In this document: piece after piece, positions 1 to 8,440 of the stretch
How the letters are laid out: every line of letters begins with the position of its first letter
How positions within the stretch are numbered: the first letter of the stretch is position 1
Assembly: GCF_040882075.1 (NCBI RefSeq)
Contig: NZ_JBBEBZ010000211.1
Coordinates: 1-56,538 of the forward strand
Direction of reading: 5' to 3'
Origin: Nitriliruptor sp040882075
GTDB taxonomy: Bacteria; Actinomycetota; Nitriliruptoria; Nitriliruptorales; Nitriliruptoraceae
Length of the DNA stretch: 56,538 nt
The notes under the pieces: generated by a model
What the model was told of the DNA's origin: nothing
Databases searched by the model: none
Seen by the model: the letters and a program-made list of their open reading frames with translations, nothing else
Made by a program: the position numbers and the translations under genes

Positions 1-1
1 C

Positions 2-319
2 CGCCGCCACCACACCCTCGTGCACCGCCGCGGCTGGCACCAGACCCTCGACCCCCACGGGACCTACCGGCTCCGCCGCCGTGGCCGGACCTGGACCACC
101 CAGCCCCGCCACGACCAGCAGCTCCCACCACCGAGCGACCCCGCCACCGCCACCTCCGCCCGCGCTGGGCCCGCCGCTACACGCGCCGGACCGGGAGCGG
201 CACGTGCAGGACCCGGTGCTCCACACGCCGGGCCGGACCGCCCAGCCGCCGCTCGGCCGGAGGGTGGACGGCCACCCCCGGGACGGATCGACTCCTCGGA
301 ACCCGCCTTCCCGTTCTGA
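2..319 (+). CDS. HNH endonuclease-like protein, C-terminal part (cut by window edge)
   Basis: This reading frame is open from the window edge to a TGA at 317-319. Its first residues, RRHHTLVHRRGWH followed by LDPHGTYRLRR, resemble the end of the HNH nuclease domain of the DUF222/HNH proteins that are abundant in actinobacteria, where C..HH..VHxxGW is typical. The remainder is a low-complexity tail rich in Ala, Gly, Pro and Arg, with several AGP-type repeats. The zinc and catalytic residues upstream are outside the window, so activity cannot be judged. The family call rests on one short motif and is moderately sure. Confidence 0.6.
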   Translation, partial: RRHHTLVHRRGWHQTLDPHGTYRLRRRGRTWTTQPRHDQQLPPPSDPATATSARAGPAATRAGPGAARAGPGAPHAGPDRPAAARPEGGRPPPGRIDSSEPAFPF

Positions 320-626
320 CCCCACCTCGCGGCCCGTCCACCCGTCGCCTTCGCACGCCTCACCCGCCGACCACCCGGTCGCGCGGGCTCGAGGCGTGTT
401 CCGACACCACGGTGACCTCGCGGGTCCAACCGGTGATCGCTCGCGCCAGGTGCGCTGACCTCCGGCGAACGCCTCGCAGCGAAAACCGACCGCACGGGCA
501 GGAGGGTCCAAGCCGACCGGCGGAGGGCGGCGAACCAGGAGCGCGAGACCGGCTACGACCGCGGTAGTAGCTCACCGCTCTCCGCCCCGCCCCCCACCAC
601 CACCACTCGATCCCAGGAGCACCACC
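320..626. other. Non-coding stretch between HNH tail and fasciclin gene
   Basis: About 300 bases without a convincing gene. Open frames here have no recognisable protein features and run antisense to, or out of frame with, the flanking genes. The promoter of the fasciclin gene is probably in the last 100 bases, but I see no clear -35/-10 pair and no terminator hairpin. Confidence 0.5.
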
Positions 627-1319
627 GTGCGTTCCACCCGACGTTCCCTCCGCATCACTGCAGCCGCGGCCTCCGCCGCCCTGCTCCTCGCCGCCTGCGG
701 CGGCGACGACACCGACGCCGACACCACGAGCGCCGACACCGAGACCGAGACCACCGAGGAGATGGGTGACGACGAGATGGGCGGCGACGAGATGGCCGCC
801 GACCTCACCGCCACCAACCTCGGCGAAGCGTGCGCCGCGATCCCGGCCGACGGCGCCGGTTCGGCCGAGGGCATGGCCCAGGACCCCGTCGCGACCGCCG
901 CGTCGAACAACCCCCTGCTGTCCACCCTCGTCTCGCTCGTCGACCAGGCGGGCCTCGTCGACACCCTCAACGGGCTCGAGGCTGCGACCGTCTTCGCGCC
1001 GACCAACGACGCGTTCGACGCGCTGCAGGAGTCGGACCCGGAGCTGTTCGACACCGTCGCCAACGACCCGGACCTGCTCGCGACCGTGCTCACCTACCAC
1101 GTCGTCGGTGGTGAGGAACTGAACGCGCAGGACCTGCTCGACGCCGGCTCCGCGACCACCGTCGCCGAGCAGGACGTCACCGTCGTCGAAGGTGGCGTCG
1201 AGGGCATCCAGGTCGAGGCCGCCGGTGGCAACACCGCCGACGTGATCTGCGGCAACGTCGAGACCGCGAACGCGACTGTGCACCTCATCGACGCGGTGCT
1301 CCTGCCGGACGTCGGCTGA
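627..1319 (+). CDS. Fasciclin-domain lipoprotein
   Basis: A 230-residue secreted protein. It starts at GTG 627 behind an AGGAG box at 614-618. The N-terminus is a lipoprotein signal peptide with an Arg-rich start, an Ala/Leu core and the lipobox LLAAC at residues 20-24, so it should be anchored on the outer face of the membrane. An acidic Asp/Thr/Glu linker (about 25-60) leads to one fasciclin (FAS1) domain. The typical motifs are visible: TVFAPTNDAFDAL near 110-122, LTYHVV near 155-160 and a closing VHLIDAVLLP. FAS1 domains mediate adhesion in many proteins; the specific role here is unknown. It appears monocistronic, with a strong hairpin downstream. Confidence 0.88.
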   Translation: MRSTRRSLRITAAAASAALLLAACGGDDTDADTTSADTETETTEEMGDDEMGGDEMAADLTATNLGEACAAIPADGAGSAEGMAQDPVATAASNNPLLSTLVSLVDQAGLVDTLNGLEAATVFAPTNDAFDALQESDPELFDTVANDPDLLATVLTYHVVGGEELNAQDLLDAGSATTVAEQDVTVVEGGVEGIQVEAAGGNTADVICGNVETANATVHLIDAVLLPDVG

Positions 1320-1356
1320 CCCACGCGGCCCGCGTCCCCGCAGGCCATCGCACCAG

Positions 1357-1387
1357 GCAGGAGCCCCGCCGCTGGCGGGGCTCCTGC
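1357..1387 (+). terminator. Hairpin terminator after fasciclin gene
   Basis: A perfect 14-bp inverted repeat (1357-1370 with 1374-1387) with a 3-nt GCT loop, 37 bases after the fasciclin stop codon. There is no T-tract, which is common for terminators in very GC-rich actinobacteria. Confidence 0.75.
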
Positions 1388-1434
1388 GCGTCGTGCCGGT
1401 AGCGTGGGGTCACCGCTCAGCGACGAGGTCCGAC

Positions 1435-1923
1435 GTGCAGTTCGACGAGCTCCGCTACGTGTGCCAGGAGGCCGCGCTCGACCTCGTCCGACAGCGCGAC
1501 CGGCCGCTGCCGCCGACGGTCGTGCTGCCGGCGCCCGAGCGGACGCGACTGCTGACCCTGCCCCGGTTCCCCGACGACGACGAGGCCCGGCACGCGGTGC
1601 TCGCCGAGCTCGCCGCGGACGAGATCACCCCGACGCAGACCCCGGCGTGGGGCTTCGTCGCCGAGGCCGAGATCGCCGACCGGGACGCCGTCGTAGTGGT
1701 GTTCGGTGCCCGCCGGCACGCTCCGCACCTGACCGCGTCGTGGTTCGGGGAGGACGGCGACCTCGAGGAGTTCGCCCCGGACGAGGAGCTCGACCCGACG
1801 GCGTTGCCGTTCCTCCACCCGCTCCAGCACGCGGTCGACTCGCTCCCAGCCGTCGGCGAGGGGTTCGACGCGATGGACCCCAAGCGCGGCGGCGGTGGCG
1901 GCGGTCTGCCGATCGTCCCCTAG
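1435..1923 (+). CDS. Hypothetical protein (162 aa)
   Basis: I do not recognise this protein. The frame is open from 1393, but GTG 1435 preceded by GAGG (1425-1428) gives a start clear of the upstream terminator. The product begins QFDELRYVCQEAALDLV and is acidic, with helical N-terminal and alternating hydrophobic central parts (DAVVVVFGARR). It ends in a Lys/Arg/Gly-rich tail with six consecutive Gly and LPIVP. There is no signal peptide or membrane segment. It converges on mug, the two stop codons overlapping by a few bases. The organised protein-like composition and codon bias support a real gene. Confidence 0.65.
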   Translation: MQFDELRYVCQEAALDLVRQRDRPLPPTVVLPAPERTRLLTLPRFPDDDEARHAVLAELAADEITPTQTPAWGFVAEAEIADRDAVVVVFGARRHAPHLTASWFGEDGDLEEFAPDEELDPTALPFLHPLQHAVDSLPAVGEGFDAMDPKRGGGGGGLPIVP

Positions 1924-2507
1924 CCCTGGCCCGGGACGGCCGGCACGACCCCCGCGGCCTCGGCCACCTCGCGGTACCGGGCCGCGAGCGACTCGATCGT
2001 CTCGTGCGCGTTCAGGCCGGAGGGGTTCGGCACCACCCAGAGCTCCGCGTCGGCGATCGTCTCCTGCTGGGGTCCGACGACGGCCCGCGGTCGAGCGAAG
2101 GCCGTGCGGTAGGCGGTGATGCCCGCCACGGCCACCACCCGCGGTCGCCAGATCGCGAGCCGCCCACGCAGCGCCGCTCCCCCGGACCGGAGCTCCTCGG
2201 AGGTCAGCTCGGAGGCCTTCGCCGTGGCGCGCGGCGCGATGTTGGTGATGGCGATGCCACGATCGATCAGGTGCTGCCGGTCCGCATCGGAGAGGCCAGC
2301 GACCCGGTCGAGCTCGCGGTCGGTGATGCCCGCCCGGTGCAGCGCCGGGTAGAAGCGGTTCCCCGGGTGGGCGAAGTGCGTCCCGGTCGCCGCCGTCCAG
2401 AGCCCGGGGTTGATGCCGACGAACACCAGCCGGGGTGGCACGTCGCCGACGAGGTCGGGCACGACCGCGTCCCGGAACCCGTCGAGCTCCGCACGGGTGA
2501 AGCCCAC
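1920..2507 (-). CDS. mug: G/U mismatch-specific DNA glycosylase (Mug/TDG family)
   Basis: A 195-residue uracil-DNA glycosylase superfamily protein that removes uracil or ethenocytosine mispaired with G during base-excision repair. The family signature VFVGINPGLW, with the catalytic-site Asn of GINPG, is at residues 27-36. It is followed by HFAHPGNRFYPALHRAGIT, typical of Mug/TDG. The second signature NPSGLNAH, near residue 162, is the DNA-intercalation region. The size fits the family (about 170-200 aa). It is transcribed leftwards, away from the ectoine operon, and shares the 2508-2765 intergenic region with it. It could be named as either bacterial Mug or a TDG-like enzyme. Confidence 0.9.
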   Translation of the reverse strand: MGFTRAELDGFRDAVVPDLVGDVPPRLVFVGINPGLWTAATGTHFAHPGNRFYPALHRAGITDRELDRVAGLSDADRQHLIDRGIAITNIAPRATAKASELTSEELRSGGAALRGRLAIWRPRVVAVAGITAYRTAFARPRAVVGPQQETIADAELWVVPNPSGLNAHETIESLAARYREVAEAAGVVPAVPGQG

Positions 2508-2551
2508 GACCGCTCCTGGCTCGACGACCGCCGGAGGGTAGGGACATCCCC

Positions 2552-2567
2552 CCGTCCGTTCGGACGG
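2552..2567. promoter_or_regulatory. Inverted repeat upstream of ectA
   Basis: Palindrome of 7-bp arms (2552-2558 and 2561-2567) separated by TT, about 200 bases before ectA and 45 bases before the mug start. It could be an operator for either gene. No regulator is identified. Confidence 0.4.
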
Positions 2568-2593
2568 TGACCGGACTTGCGAGCCCCGGGGGG

Positions 2594-2619
2594 CCGCTCG
2601 TTACGGTCGTGACGAGCGG
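2594..2619. promoter_or_regulatory. Second inverted repeat upstream of ectA
   Basis: Perfect 8-bp arms (2594-2601 and 2612-2619) separated by 10 bases that include TTACGG. The centre-to-centre layout resembles a protein-binding dyad more than a terminator. It lies in the presumed ectoine promoter region. The function is inferred from position only. Confidence 0.4.
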
Positions 2620-2765
2620 TCGGGCGACGTCGGGGGGCGACGCTCGACGCTGTCGCTCCACACGACCCCGGGGACGGGACCGAGGCACGCGGTCCCGACC
2701 CCCGCGATGACCACTCGCCCCGGGCCAGCTCACCCGCGACCGTGACCCCCACCACCGGAGATCGT

Positions 2766-3287
2766 GTGACCGCCCCATTCGCGCCCGCGCCTGAGACGCC
2801 CGTGTCGCACCAGCTGCGCCACCTCGAGCACGGCGACGGCGCGGCGCTACACGCCCTGGTGCGCGACGGTGGCGGTCTCGACCTCAACTCCCCCTACGCC
2901 TACGTGCTCGGGGAGCGGTTCTGGGCCGACACCAGCGTGGTCGCCGTCGGACCGTCCGGTCCGGAGGGTTTCATCCTCGGCGTCACCCCACCGCCCGACC
3001 CGACGACGCTGTTCGTCTGGCAGGTCGGCGTCGCACCGGAGGCGCGCGGCCGCGGGCTCGGTCTCACGATGCTGCGTTGGCTCGTGGACACGGTCGGCCC
3101 TCGCCACCTCGAGGCGACCGTCACCCCGAGCAACACCGCCTCCCGCCGCCTGTTCGCCGCGCTCGCCCGGGAGCTCGGTACCGACCTGGCGGTGTCGCGG
3201 TGGGTCGAGCCGGACGAGCTCGGCGACGTCGACCACGAACCCGAGGACCTGCACCGCATCGGTCCCATCGCCGGCCCGACCGGCTGA
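2766..3287 (+). CDS. ectA: L-2,4-diaminobutyrate N(gamma)-acetyltransferase EctA
   Basis: Second step of ectoine synthesis: transfers acetyl from acetyl-CoA to diaminobutyrate. This 173-residue GNAT-fold protein carries the LNSPYAYVL substrate-side motif typical of EctA at residues 40-48. The acetyl-CoA loop QVGVAPEARGRGLG is near 89-102, and TVTPSNTASRRLFAAL follows near 120-135. I chose GTG 2766 because GGAG at 2757-2760 sits 5 bases ahead; an in-frame GTG at 2742 would add eight residues. It is the first gene of ectABCD, with ectB 47 bases downstream. No aspartokinase (ask_ect) or EctR gene is beside it. Confidence 0.95.
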   Translation: MTAPFAPAPETPVSHQLRHLEHGDGAALHALVRDGGGLDLNSPYAYVLGERFWADTSVVAVGPSGPEGFILGVTPPPDPTTLFVWQVGVAPEARGRGLGLTMLRWLVDTVGPRHLEATVTPSNTASRRLFAALARELGTDLAVSRWVEPDELGDVDHEPEDLHRIGPIAGPTG

Positions 3288-3334
3288 CCGCTCCCGCCCG
3301 TTCCGCACCCACTCCCGATCACCGGAGTTCCACC

Positions 3335-4630
3335 GTGGACACCTTCACCCGCCTCGAGTCCGAGGTCCGCAGCTACTGCCGGTCGTGGCCGACCGTCTTC
3401 TCGCAGGCACGAGGCAGCTGGCTGATCGACGAGGCCGGCACCGAGTACCTCGACCTGTTCGCCGGCGCCGGTGCGCTCAACTACGGCCACAACGACCCGG
3501 ACATCAAGGCCGCGCTCGTCGACTACCTCGCCACCGACAACGTGATCCACAGCCTGGACATGCACACGGTCGCGAAGCGGGACTTCCTCGACACCTTCGA
3601 GCAGGTCATCCTGCGCCCCCGCGGGATGAACCACCGCGTGATGTTCCCGGGTCCGACCGGGACCAACGCCGTCGAGGCCGCACTCAAGCTGGCTCGCAAG
3701 GTCACCGGCCGCACCAACGTGGTCTGCTTCACCAACGCCTTCCACGGCATGACCCTCGGTGCGCTCGCCGTCACGGGTGACTCCATGAAGCGCGGCGGCG
3801 CGAACGTCCCGCTGTCGCACACCCACCGGATGCCGTTCGACGACTACTTCCGGACCGGCGTCGACACCATCGACTACCTCGAGGCCTACCTCGCCGACGC
3901 CGGGTCAGGCATGGCGCTGCCCGCCGCGGTCATCCTCGAGACCGTCCAGGGTGAGGGCGGCCTGCGGGTCGCGTCCGACGCGTGGCTCCAGCGCCTCTCC
4001 GCCCTCTGCCGCGAGCACGGCATCATCCTGATCGTGGACGACATCCAGGCCGGCTGCGGACGGACCGGGACCTTCTTCAGCTTCGAGCCGTCCGGGATCG
4101 TCCCCGACATCGTGACGCTGTCGAAGTCGCTGTCCGGCCTGGGCCTGCCGATGGCCGTCACCCTCATCCGCCCGGACCTCGACGTCTGGGAGCCGGGCGA
4201 GCACAACGGCACGTTCCGCGGCTTCAACCCCGCGTTCGTCACCGCGACGGCGGCGCTCGAGCGGTGGCGCGACGGCGCGTTCGCCTCGGAGGTCCGGCGC
4301 AAAGCCGACCTCATCACGACCGGCCTGCAGCGGCTGGCCGACCGGCTGCCCGAGGGCGAAGCGAACGTCGTCGGTCGAGGGATGATGCAGGGCGTGGAGC
4401 TCGAGCCGGGCGGCCTCGCCGCTCAGGTGGCCGCCCAGGCGTTCGAACGCCAGGTCCTGGTCGAGACGGCGGGCGCAGCCGACCAGGTCGTCAAGCTCCT
4501 GCCGCCGCTGACGATCTCCGACGCCGAGCTCGCGACGGCCTTCGAACGCCTCACCGAGTCGCTCGATGCCGCGATCGCCGACCGCGACGACCTCGCGCTG
4601 ACCGGAATGCCCGAGCTCCAGACCGCCTAG
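3335..4630 (+). CDS. ectB: Diaminobutyrate-2-oxoglutarate transaminase EctB
   Basis: First step of ectoine synthesis: converts aspartate semialdehyde to L-2,4-diaminobutyrate using glutamate and PLP. The protein is 431 residues, the usual EctB length. It is a class III aminotransferase with the phosphate-cup motif GPTGTNAVEAALKLAR (about 108-123). The PLP aspartate is in IVDDIQAG (D235), and the Schiff-base lysine is K264 in LSKSLSG. The start is GTG 3335 with GGAG at 3324-3327; the longer frame upstream overlaps ectA and is not needed. It is probably co-transcribed with ectA and ectC (37-base gap). Confidence 0.96.
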   Translation: MDTFTRLESEVRSYCRSWPTVFSQARGSWLIDEAGTEYLDLFAGAGALNYGHNDPDIKAALVDYLATDNVIHSLDMHTVAKRDFLDTFEQVILRPRGMNHRVMFPGPTGTNAVEAALKLARKVTGRTNVVCFTNAFHGMTLGALAVTGDSMKRGGANVPLSHTHRMPFDDYFRTGVDTIDYLEAYLADAGSGMALPAAVILETVQGEGGLRVASDAWLQRLSALCREHGIILIVDDIQAGCGRTGTFFSFEPSGIVPDIVTLSKSLSGLGLPMAVTLIRPDLDVWEPGEHNGTFRGFNPAFVTATAALERWRDGAFASEVRRKADLITTGLQRLADRLPEGEANVVGRGMMQGVELEPGGLAAQVAAQAFERQVLVETAGAADQVVKLLPPLTISDAELATAFERLTESLDAAIADRDDLALTGMPELQTA

Positions 4631-4667
4631 TCACCGCTCCCCCACCACCGCACCGGAAGGCACCACC

Positions 4668-5057
4668 GTGATCGTCCGTACCCGCGCCGACCTCGACGGC
4701 ACCGACCGCGTCACCGTGGCCGGGACGTGGTCGAGCCACCGTCTGCTGCTCGCCCGTGACGGCCAGTCGTTCTCGTTCCACGACACCACGCTGCACGCCG
4801 GGACCGAGACGCAGATGTGGTACCGCAACCACGTCGAGGCCGTGTACTGCGTCGGCGGCACCGGCGTGCTCGAGGACCTCGACGAGGGGGTCACCTACCC
4901 CCTCGCGGACGGGACGATGTACTGCCTCGACGGCAACGAGCGCCACATCGTCCGCGCGCACACCGATCTGCGGATGATCTGCGTGTTCGACCCGCCGGTC
5001 ACCGGGCAGGAGACCCACGACGTCGACGGCGCCTACCCCCTGCTCACCGACGCCTGA
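4668..5057 (+). CDS. ectC: L-ectoine synthase EctC
   Basis: Closes the ring of N-gamma-acetyl-diaminobutyrate to give ectoine. A 129-residue cupin with the standard length of the family. The three residues known to hold the catalytic iron in characterised EctC proteins are present at the same numbers: E57 (in NHVEAVYC), Y85 (in GTMYCLDG) and H93 (in ERHIVRAH). The GTG start follows a GGAAGG box. It is third in the operon; the 112 bases before ectD contain a tandem octamer repeat. Confidence 0.96.
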   Translation: MIVRTRADLDGTDRVTVAGTWSSHRLLLARDGQSFSFHDTTLHAGTETQMWYRNHVEAVYCVGGTGVLEDLDEGVTYPLADGTMYCLDGNERHIVRAHTDLRMICVFDPPVTGQETHDVDGAYPLLTDA

Positions 5058-5085
5058 ACGACGGTTGCGGGCACCGCCCCACCGT

Positions 5086-5130
5086 CGCACCATCGCACCA
5101 TCGCACCATCGCACCATCGCACCATCGCAC
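5086..5130. repeat. Tandem octamer repeat between ectC and ectD
   Basis: Five exact copies of CGCACCAT plus a partial sixth (CGCAC), covering 5086-5130 inside the ectC-ectD spacer and ending about 20 bases before the ectD ribosome-binding site (GAGGAG at 5152-5157). It is not part of either protein if ectD starts at ATG 5170. Short repeats like this vary in copy number by slippage. Confidence 0.9.
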
Positions 5131-5169
5131 GAGACCACCCCGCCCCGACCCGAGGAGCGTGACCAGCAC

Positions 5170-6078
5170 ATGCCGACGACCCGGACCTTCGACCGCTACC
5201 CGACCCGCGTCGCGAACGAGCCACGGATCATCGATCGCACCGACCCGGTCGTCGCCGCATCGGCCCGCGAACCGGGGGCAGGTCCCCTGACGACCGAACA
5301 GGTCGACGCCTTCGAGCGCGACGGGCTGCTGTTCCTCGAGGACGTGTTCACCAAGGACGAGACCGACCGCTACCTCGCCGAGCTGCATCGGCTGTCCGCC
5401 GACGACGAGCTCCGGGCACAGGAGCGGGTGATCACCGAACGCGGGACCGACGAGGTCCGCTCGATCTTCGAGATCCACCGCGTCAGCGACCTGTTCGCAC
5501 GGATGGCCCGGGACGCTCGGCTCGCCGACGTCACCCGGCAGCTGCACGGCGAGGACGTCTACCTGCACCAGACGCGGGTGAACTTCAAGCCGGGCTTCCG
5601 CGGCAAGGAGTTCTACTGGCACTCCGATTTCGAGACCTGGCACAGCGAGGACGGGATGCCGACGCCGCGGGCGATCTCGGCGTCGATCGCCCTGACCGAC
5701 AACACCGAGCACAACGGGCCGCTGATGGTCATGCCGGGCTCACACACCCGGTTCGTGTCGTGCGTCGGCGAGACCCCCGACGACAACTACCGGTCCTCGC
5801 TCCAGGCGCAGGAGGTCGGGACGCCCGACGAGGACAGCCTCAGCCAGCTCGCGGCCGAGTTCGGCATCGTCGCACCGAAGGGCTTGGCCGGATCGGTCGT
5901 GTTCTTCGACTCGAACATCATGCACGGGTCGAACGGGAACATCACGCCGTTCGCCCGCAGCAACGCCTTCTTCGTCTACAACGCGGCCAGCAACGCGCTG
6001 GAGGGACCGTTCGCGGCGTCCGCGCCACGCCCGTCGCACATCGCCCACCGCGAGGTCGAGGTGCTGCCCCGCAGCTGA
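5170..6078 (+). CDS. ectD: Ectoine 5-hydroxylase EctD
   Basis: Fe(II)/2-oxoglutarate dioxygenase that converts ectoine to 5-hydroxyectoine. The protein has 302 residues, typical for EctD. The iron ligands are visible as H151 and D153 (in YWHSDFETWHSEDGMP, the EctD signature) and H252 (in NIMHGSNGN). The substrate-binding segment after the signature, ALTDNTEHNGPLMVMPGSH, is also typical. I chose ATG 5170 because GAGGAG lies at 5152-5157; the open frame upstream would translate the octamer repeat. It is the last gene of the operon. Confidence 0.96.
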   Translation: MPTTRTFDRYPTRVANEPRIIDRTDPVVAASAREPGAGPLTTEQVDAFERDGLLFLEDVFTKDETDRYLAELHRLSADDELRAQERVITERGTDEVRSIFEIHRVSDLFARMARDARLADVTRQLHGEDVYLHQTRVNFKPGFRGKEFYWHSDFETWHSEDGMPTPRAISASIALTDNTEHNGPLMVMPGSHTRFVSCVGETPDDNYRSSLQAQEVGTPDEDSLSQLAAEFGIVAPKGLAGSVVFFDSNIMHGSNGNITPFARSNAFFVYNAASNALEGPFAASAPRPSHIAHREVEVLPRS

Positions 6079-6094
6079 CCGGACCCGGACGTCC

Positions 6095-6727
6095 TCAGGG
6101 GCGCATCCGCGACGGGGCGATCGCGATGAACACGGCGTGCGAGGTGGCCACGATCTCACCGTCCCCCTCGGTGACGCGGGCCTCGGCTTCGCAGTACAGC
6201 TTGCGGCCCTCGCGGCGCACCAGCCGGGAGCGGAACTCGAGCGGCTGACCGATGGGCGTCGCCGCGAGGTAGCGCACGGTGATCTCACCGGTGAACGCCG
6301 CGGTGTTGGTGAACGTCAGCAGGTAGCCCTGCACGTCGTCGAAGATGGCGGCGACGATGCCGCCGTGGGACCGGCCGGGGGCACCCTCGAACGCTGGCCC
6401 GAGCTCGACCCGTGCCACGGCCTCGTCGCCGTCACGGTGCACGTCGATCGCGATGCCGAGCGGGTTCCAGGGTCCGGACACGAAGCACTCGTCGAAGTGC
6501 ACGATCCGGTCGCCGTCGGCGACCTGGACCTCGAACATACGGCGCTTGAGCTCGAGCATGTCCCGGGACCGGCTAGGTGCGGCCTCGAGCTCGCCCGCGA
6601 CGCGATCGGCGGCCACGGCCATCCGCTCGAGCAGGTCGGCGTCGGCCTCGTGACCGGACAGCGCGTGACCGAGCCGCCGCAGGGCGGCGGCGGCACGTGC
6701 GCGGGGGTGGTCGTGCGGATCGGTCAC
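6095..6727 (-). CDS. Hotdog-fold thioesterase (PaaI-like)
   Basis: A 210-residue protein with an N-terminal helical extension of about 75 residues and a C-terminal hotdog domain. The motif RSHGGIVAAIFDD (about 127-139) matches the HGG...D active region of PaaI/YbgC-type acyl-CoA thioesterases, and GEITVRYLAATPIGQPLEF is the usual central strand of the fold. The substrate is unknown. It converges on ectD with 16 bases between them. It may be a standalone gene; no pathway partner is evident. Confidence 0.8.
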   Translation of the reverse strand: MTDPHDHPRARAAAALRRLGHALSGHEADADLLERMAVAADRVAGELEAAPSRSRDMLELKRRMFEVQVADGDRIVHFDECFVSGPWNPLGIAIDVHRDGDEAVARVELGPAFEGAPGRSHGGIVAAIFDDVQGYLLTFTNTAAFTGEITVRYLAATPIGQPLEFRSRLVRREGRKLYCEAEARVTEGDGEIVATSHAVFIAIAPSRMRP

Positions 6728-6824
6728 GGCGGTCCTCGAGGTCGGTCGCAGCGGGTCACGCTACCCGCGGTCGGACCCGCTCCCCCGCGGTGTCTACGCT
6801 CCGCCGACCGCCCGGAGCGCTGAC

Positions 6825-7064
6825 GTGGACGACCCGACCCCGCAGGACCCCGTCGAAGCCGACGTCGACCTCGCCGTGGCCGCGCAACAACGGCTCGGCG
6901 AGACGCTGCTGGCGCGCAGCGACGAGCCCACGCGGCGCTGCGGGCTGTGCCGTCACTACCTCAACCCGGGACACGACCTCGCGCTCTGCTGGCACCCCGA
7001 CCAGCGCTGCCTCGTCGACGCCGACTGGGTGTGCCGCGCCTTCGAGGGCGAGTCCGAGGGTTAG
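6825..7064 (+). CDS. Small Cys/His-rich hypothetical protein (79 aa)
   Basis: GTG start at 6825. The product has five Cys and two His in the second half (CGLCRHYLNPGH, then CWHPDQRC, then a final C in WVCRAF). This is compatible with a small metal-binding (zinc) module, but I recognise no family. The first 45 residues are acidic and helical. Its stop overlaps the stop of the convergent CorC-like gene by 4 bases. The ordered Cys spacing supports a real gene. Confidence 0.6.
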   Translation: MDDPTPQDPVEADVDLAVAAQQRLGETLLARSDEPTRRCGLCRHYLNPGHDLALCWHPDQRCLVDADWVCRAFEGESEG

Positions 7065-8440
7065 AGCTCGGTGGAGGCGGACCCCGGCCGGGTGGGCTCG
7101 ACCGGGGCATCGGGGCGACGCACCTCGACCTCGTCGGCACGCCGGCCCTCGAGGCCGAGCACCGTCAGGGTCCACCCGTCCTCGGTCACCGACCGGTCCC
7201 CCACCTCGACCAGGCGGCCGACCTGCTCGGTGATCCACCCCGAGACGGTCTCGGCGTCGCCGCCGGTGAGCTCGAGCCCGCAGAGGCGTTCGAGCTCGTC
7301 GCGCCGGTAGGTGCCCGGCACCACCCAGACGCTCTCGGTGTCCCGCGGCCGCGCCCCCGCTTCGTCGAACTCGTCGTCGATCTCACCCACCAGCTCCTCG
7401 AGCACGTCCTCGAGGGTGACGAGCCCAGCTGTACCGCCGTACTCGTCGACCACGAGGACGGCGTGATCGCGTCGCTCGAGCATCTCCCGCAACAACGACT
7501 CGAGGTCGCGGGACTCGGGGACCGCGGGGATCGGGCGCAGCACCTGCCCCACGGTGGTGGTGTCCGGGTCCCCGACGTCCCCGACGAGGACGTCCTTGAC
7601 GTTGACCAGACCGACCACGTGGTCGAGGTCCTCGCGGTAGACCGGCAGGCGCGTGTGCCCCGAAGCTGCGGCCACGACGAGCACCTCCGACAGGGTCGTC
7701 CCGTCCGGCACCCCGACGAGGTCGACCCGGGCCGTCATCGCGTCCTCGGCGTCGATGTCGGCCAGCTTCAAGGCCGCACCGATGACCCGCGCGTCCCGCG
7801 CCTCGATCGTGCCCCGGTCCCCGGACTCGGCGACCACGAACGCCAGCTCTTCGGCGGTGTGGACCAGCTTGTGCTCGTCCACCGGTTCGACGCGCACGGC
7901 GCGGACCAGCAGGTTCGCCAGCCCGTTGAGCAGCACGATCAGGGGACGGAAGAGGGTGACGAACCACCCGAAGGGTCGCGCCAGGGCGAACGCGACGTCC
8001 TCGGCCCTCGCCAGCGCCAGGTTCTTCGGCGCCATCTCCCCGACGACCATGTGCAGGAACACCACGATCGTGAGCGCGAACACGACGGCCAGGACCGGCA
8101 CCGCGCCCGCGGGCAAGGAGGTGTCGCTCAACCAGCCGGCGAACAGCGACGCCACCGCCGGTTCGGCGACGGCGCCGAGCCCGAGCGAGCACATCGTGAT
8201 CCCGAGCTGCGCACCCGAGAAGGTGATCGACAGCTCGCGGAGGCTCGCCAGCGCCCGCACCGCACGAGCGTCACCCGCGTCCGCGGCCTCCTCGACGCGG
8301 GTCCGTCGTGCGGCGAGCAGCGCGATCTCGGCGGCGACGAACCCCCCGTTGAGGACCAGGAGCACGACGCCGATCGCGATGGCGGTCCAGCTGAAGCCAG
8401 CGCCCGTGGCGTCGGCCGAGACGGCGAGCAGGGTCGTCAC
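7061..8440 (-). CDS. CorC/HlyC-type (CNNM) membrane protein, second of a pair
   Basis: A 459-residue integral membrane protein of the HlyC/CorC (TlyC, CNNM-like) family linked to Mg2+/Co2+ handling. The order is: DUF21 transmembrane domain (about 15-200, first helix IAIGVVLLVLNGGFVAAEIALL), a pair of CBS domains (about 215-340, including HTRLPVYREDLDHVVGLV and HAVLVVDEYGGTAGLVTLED), then a C-terminal CorC_HlyC domain (about 360-440). The length is normal. The start overlaps the stop of the upstream paralogue by 4 bases (ATGA), so the two are translationally coupled and may work as partners. Confidence 0.9.
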   Translation of the reverse strand: MTTLLAVSADATGAGFSWTAIAIGVVLLVLNGGFVAAEIALLAARRTRVEEAADAGDARAVRALASLRELSITFSGAQLGITMCSLGLGAVAEPAVASLFAGWLSDTSLPAGAVPVLAVVFALTIVVFLHMVVGEMAPKNLALARAEDVAFALARPFGWFVTLFRPLIVLLNGLANLLVRAVRVEPVDEHKLVHTAEELAFVVAESGDRGTIEARDARVIGAALKLADIDAEDAMTARVDLVGVPDGTTLSEVLVVAAASGHTRLPVYREDLDHVVGLVNVKDVLVGDVGDPDTTTVGQVLRPIPAVPESRDLESLLREMLERRDHAVLVVDEYGGTAGLVTLEDVLEELVGEIDDEFDEAGARPRDTESVWVVPGTYRRDELERLCGLELTGGDAETVSGWITEQVGRLVEVGDRSVTEDGWTLTVLGLEGRRADEVEVRRPDAPVEPTRPGSASTEL

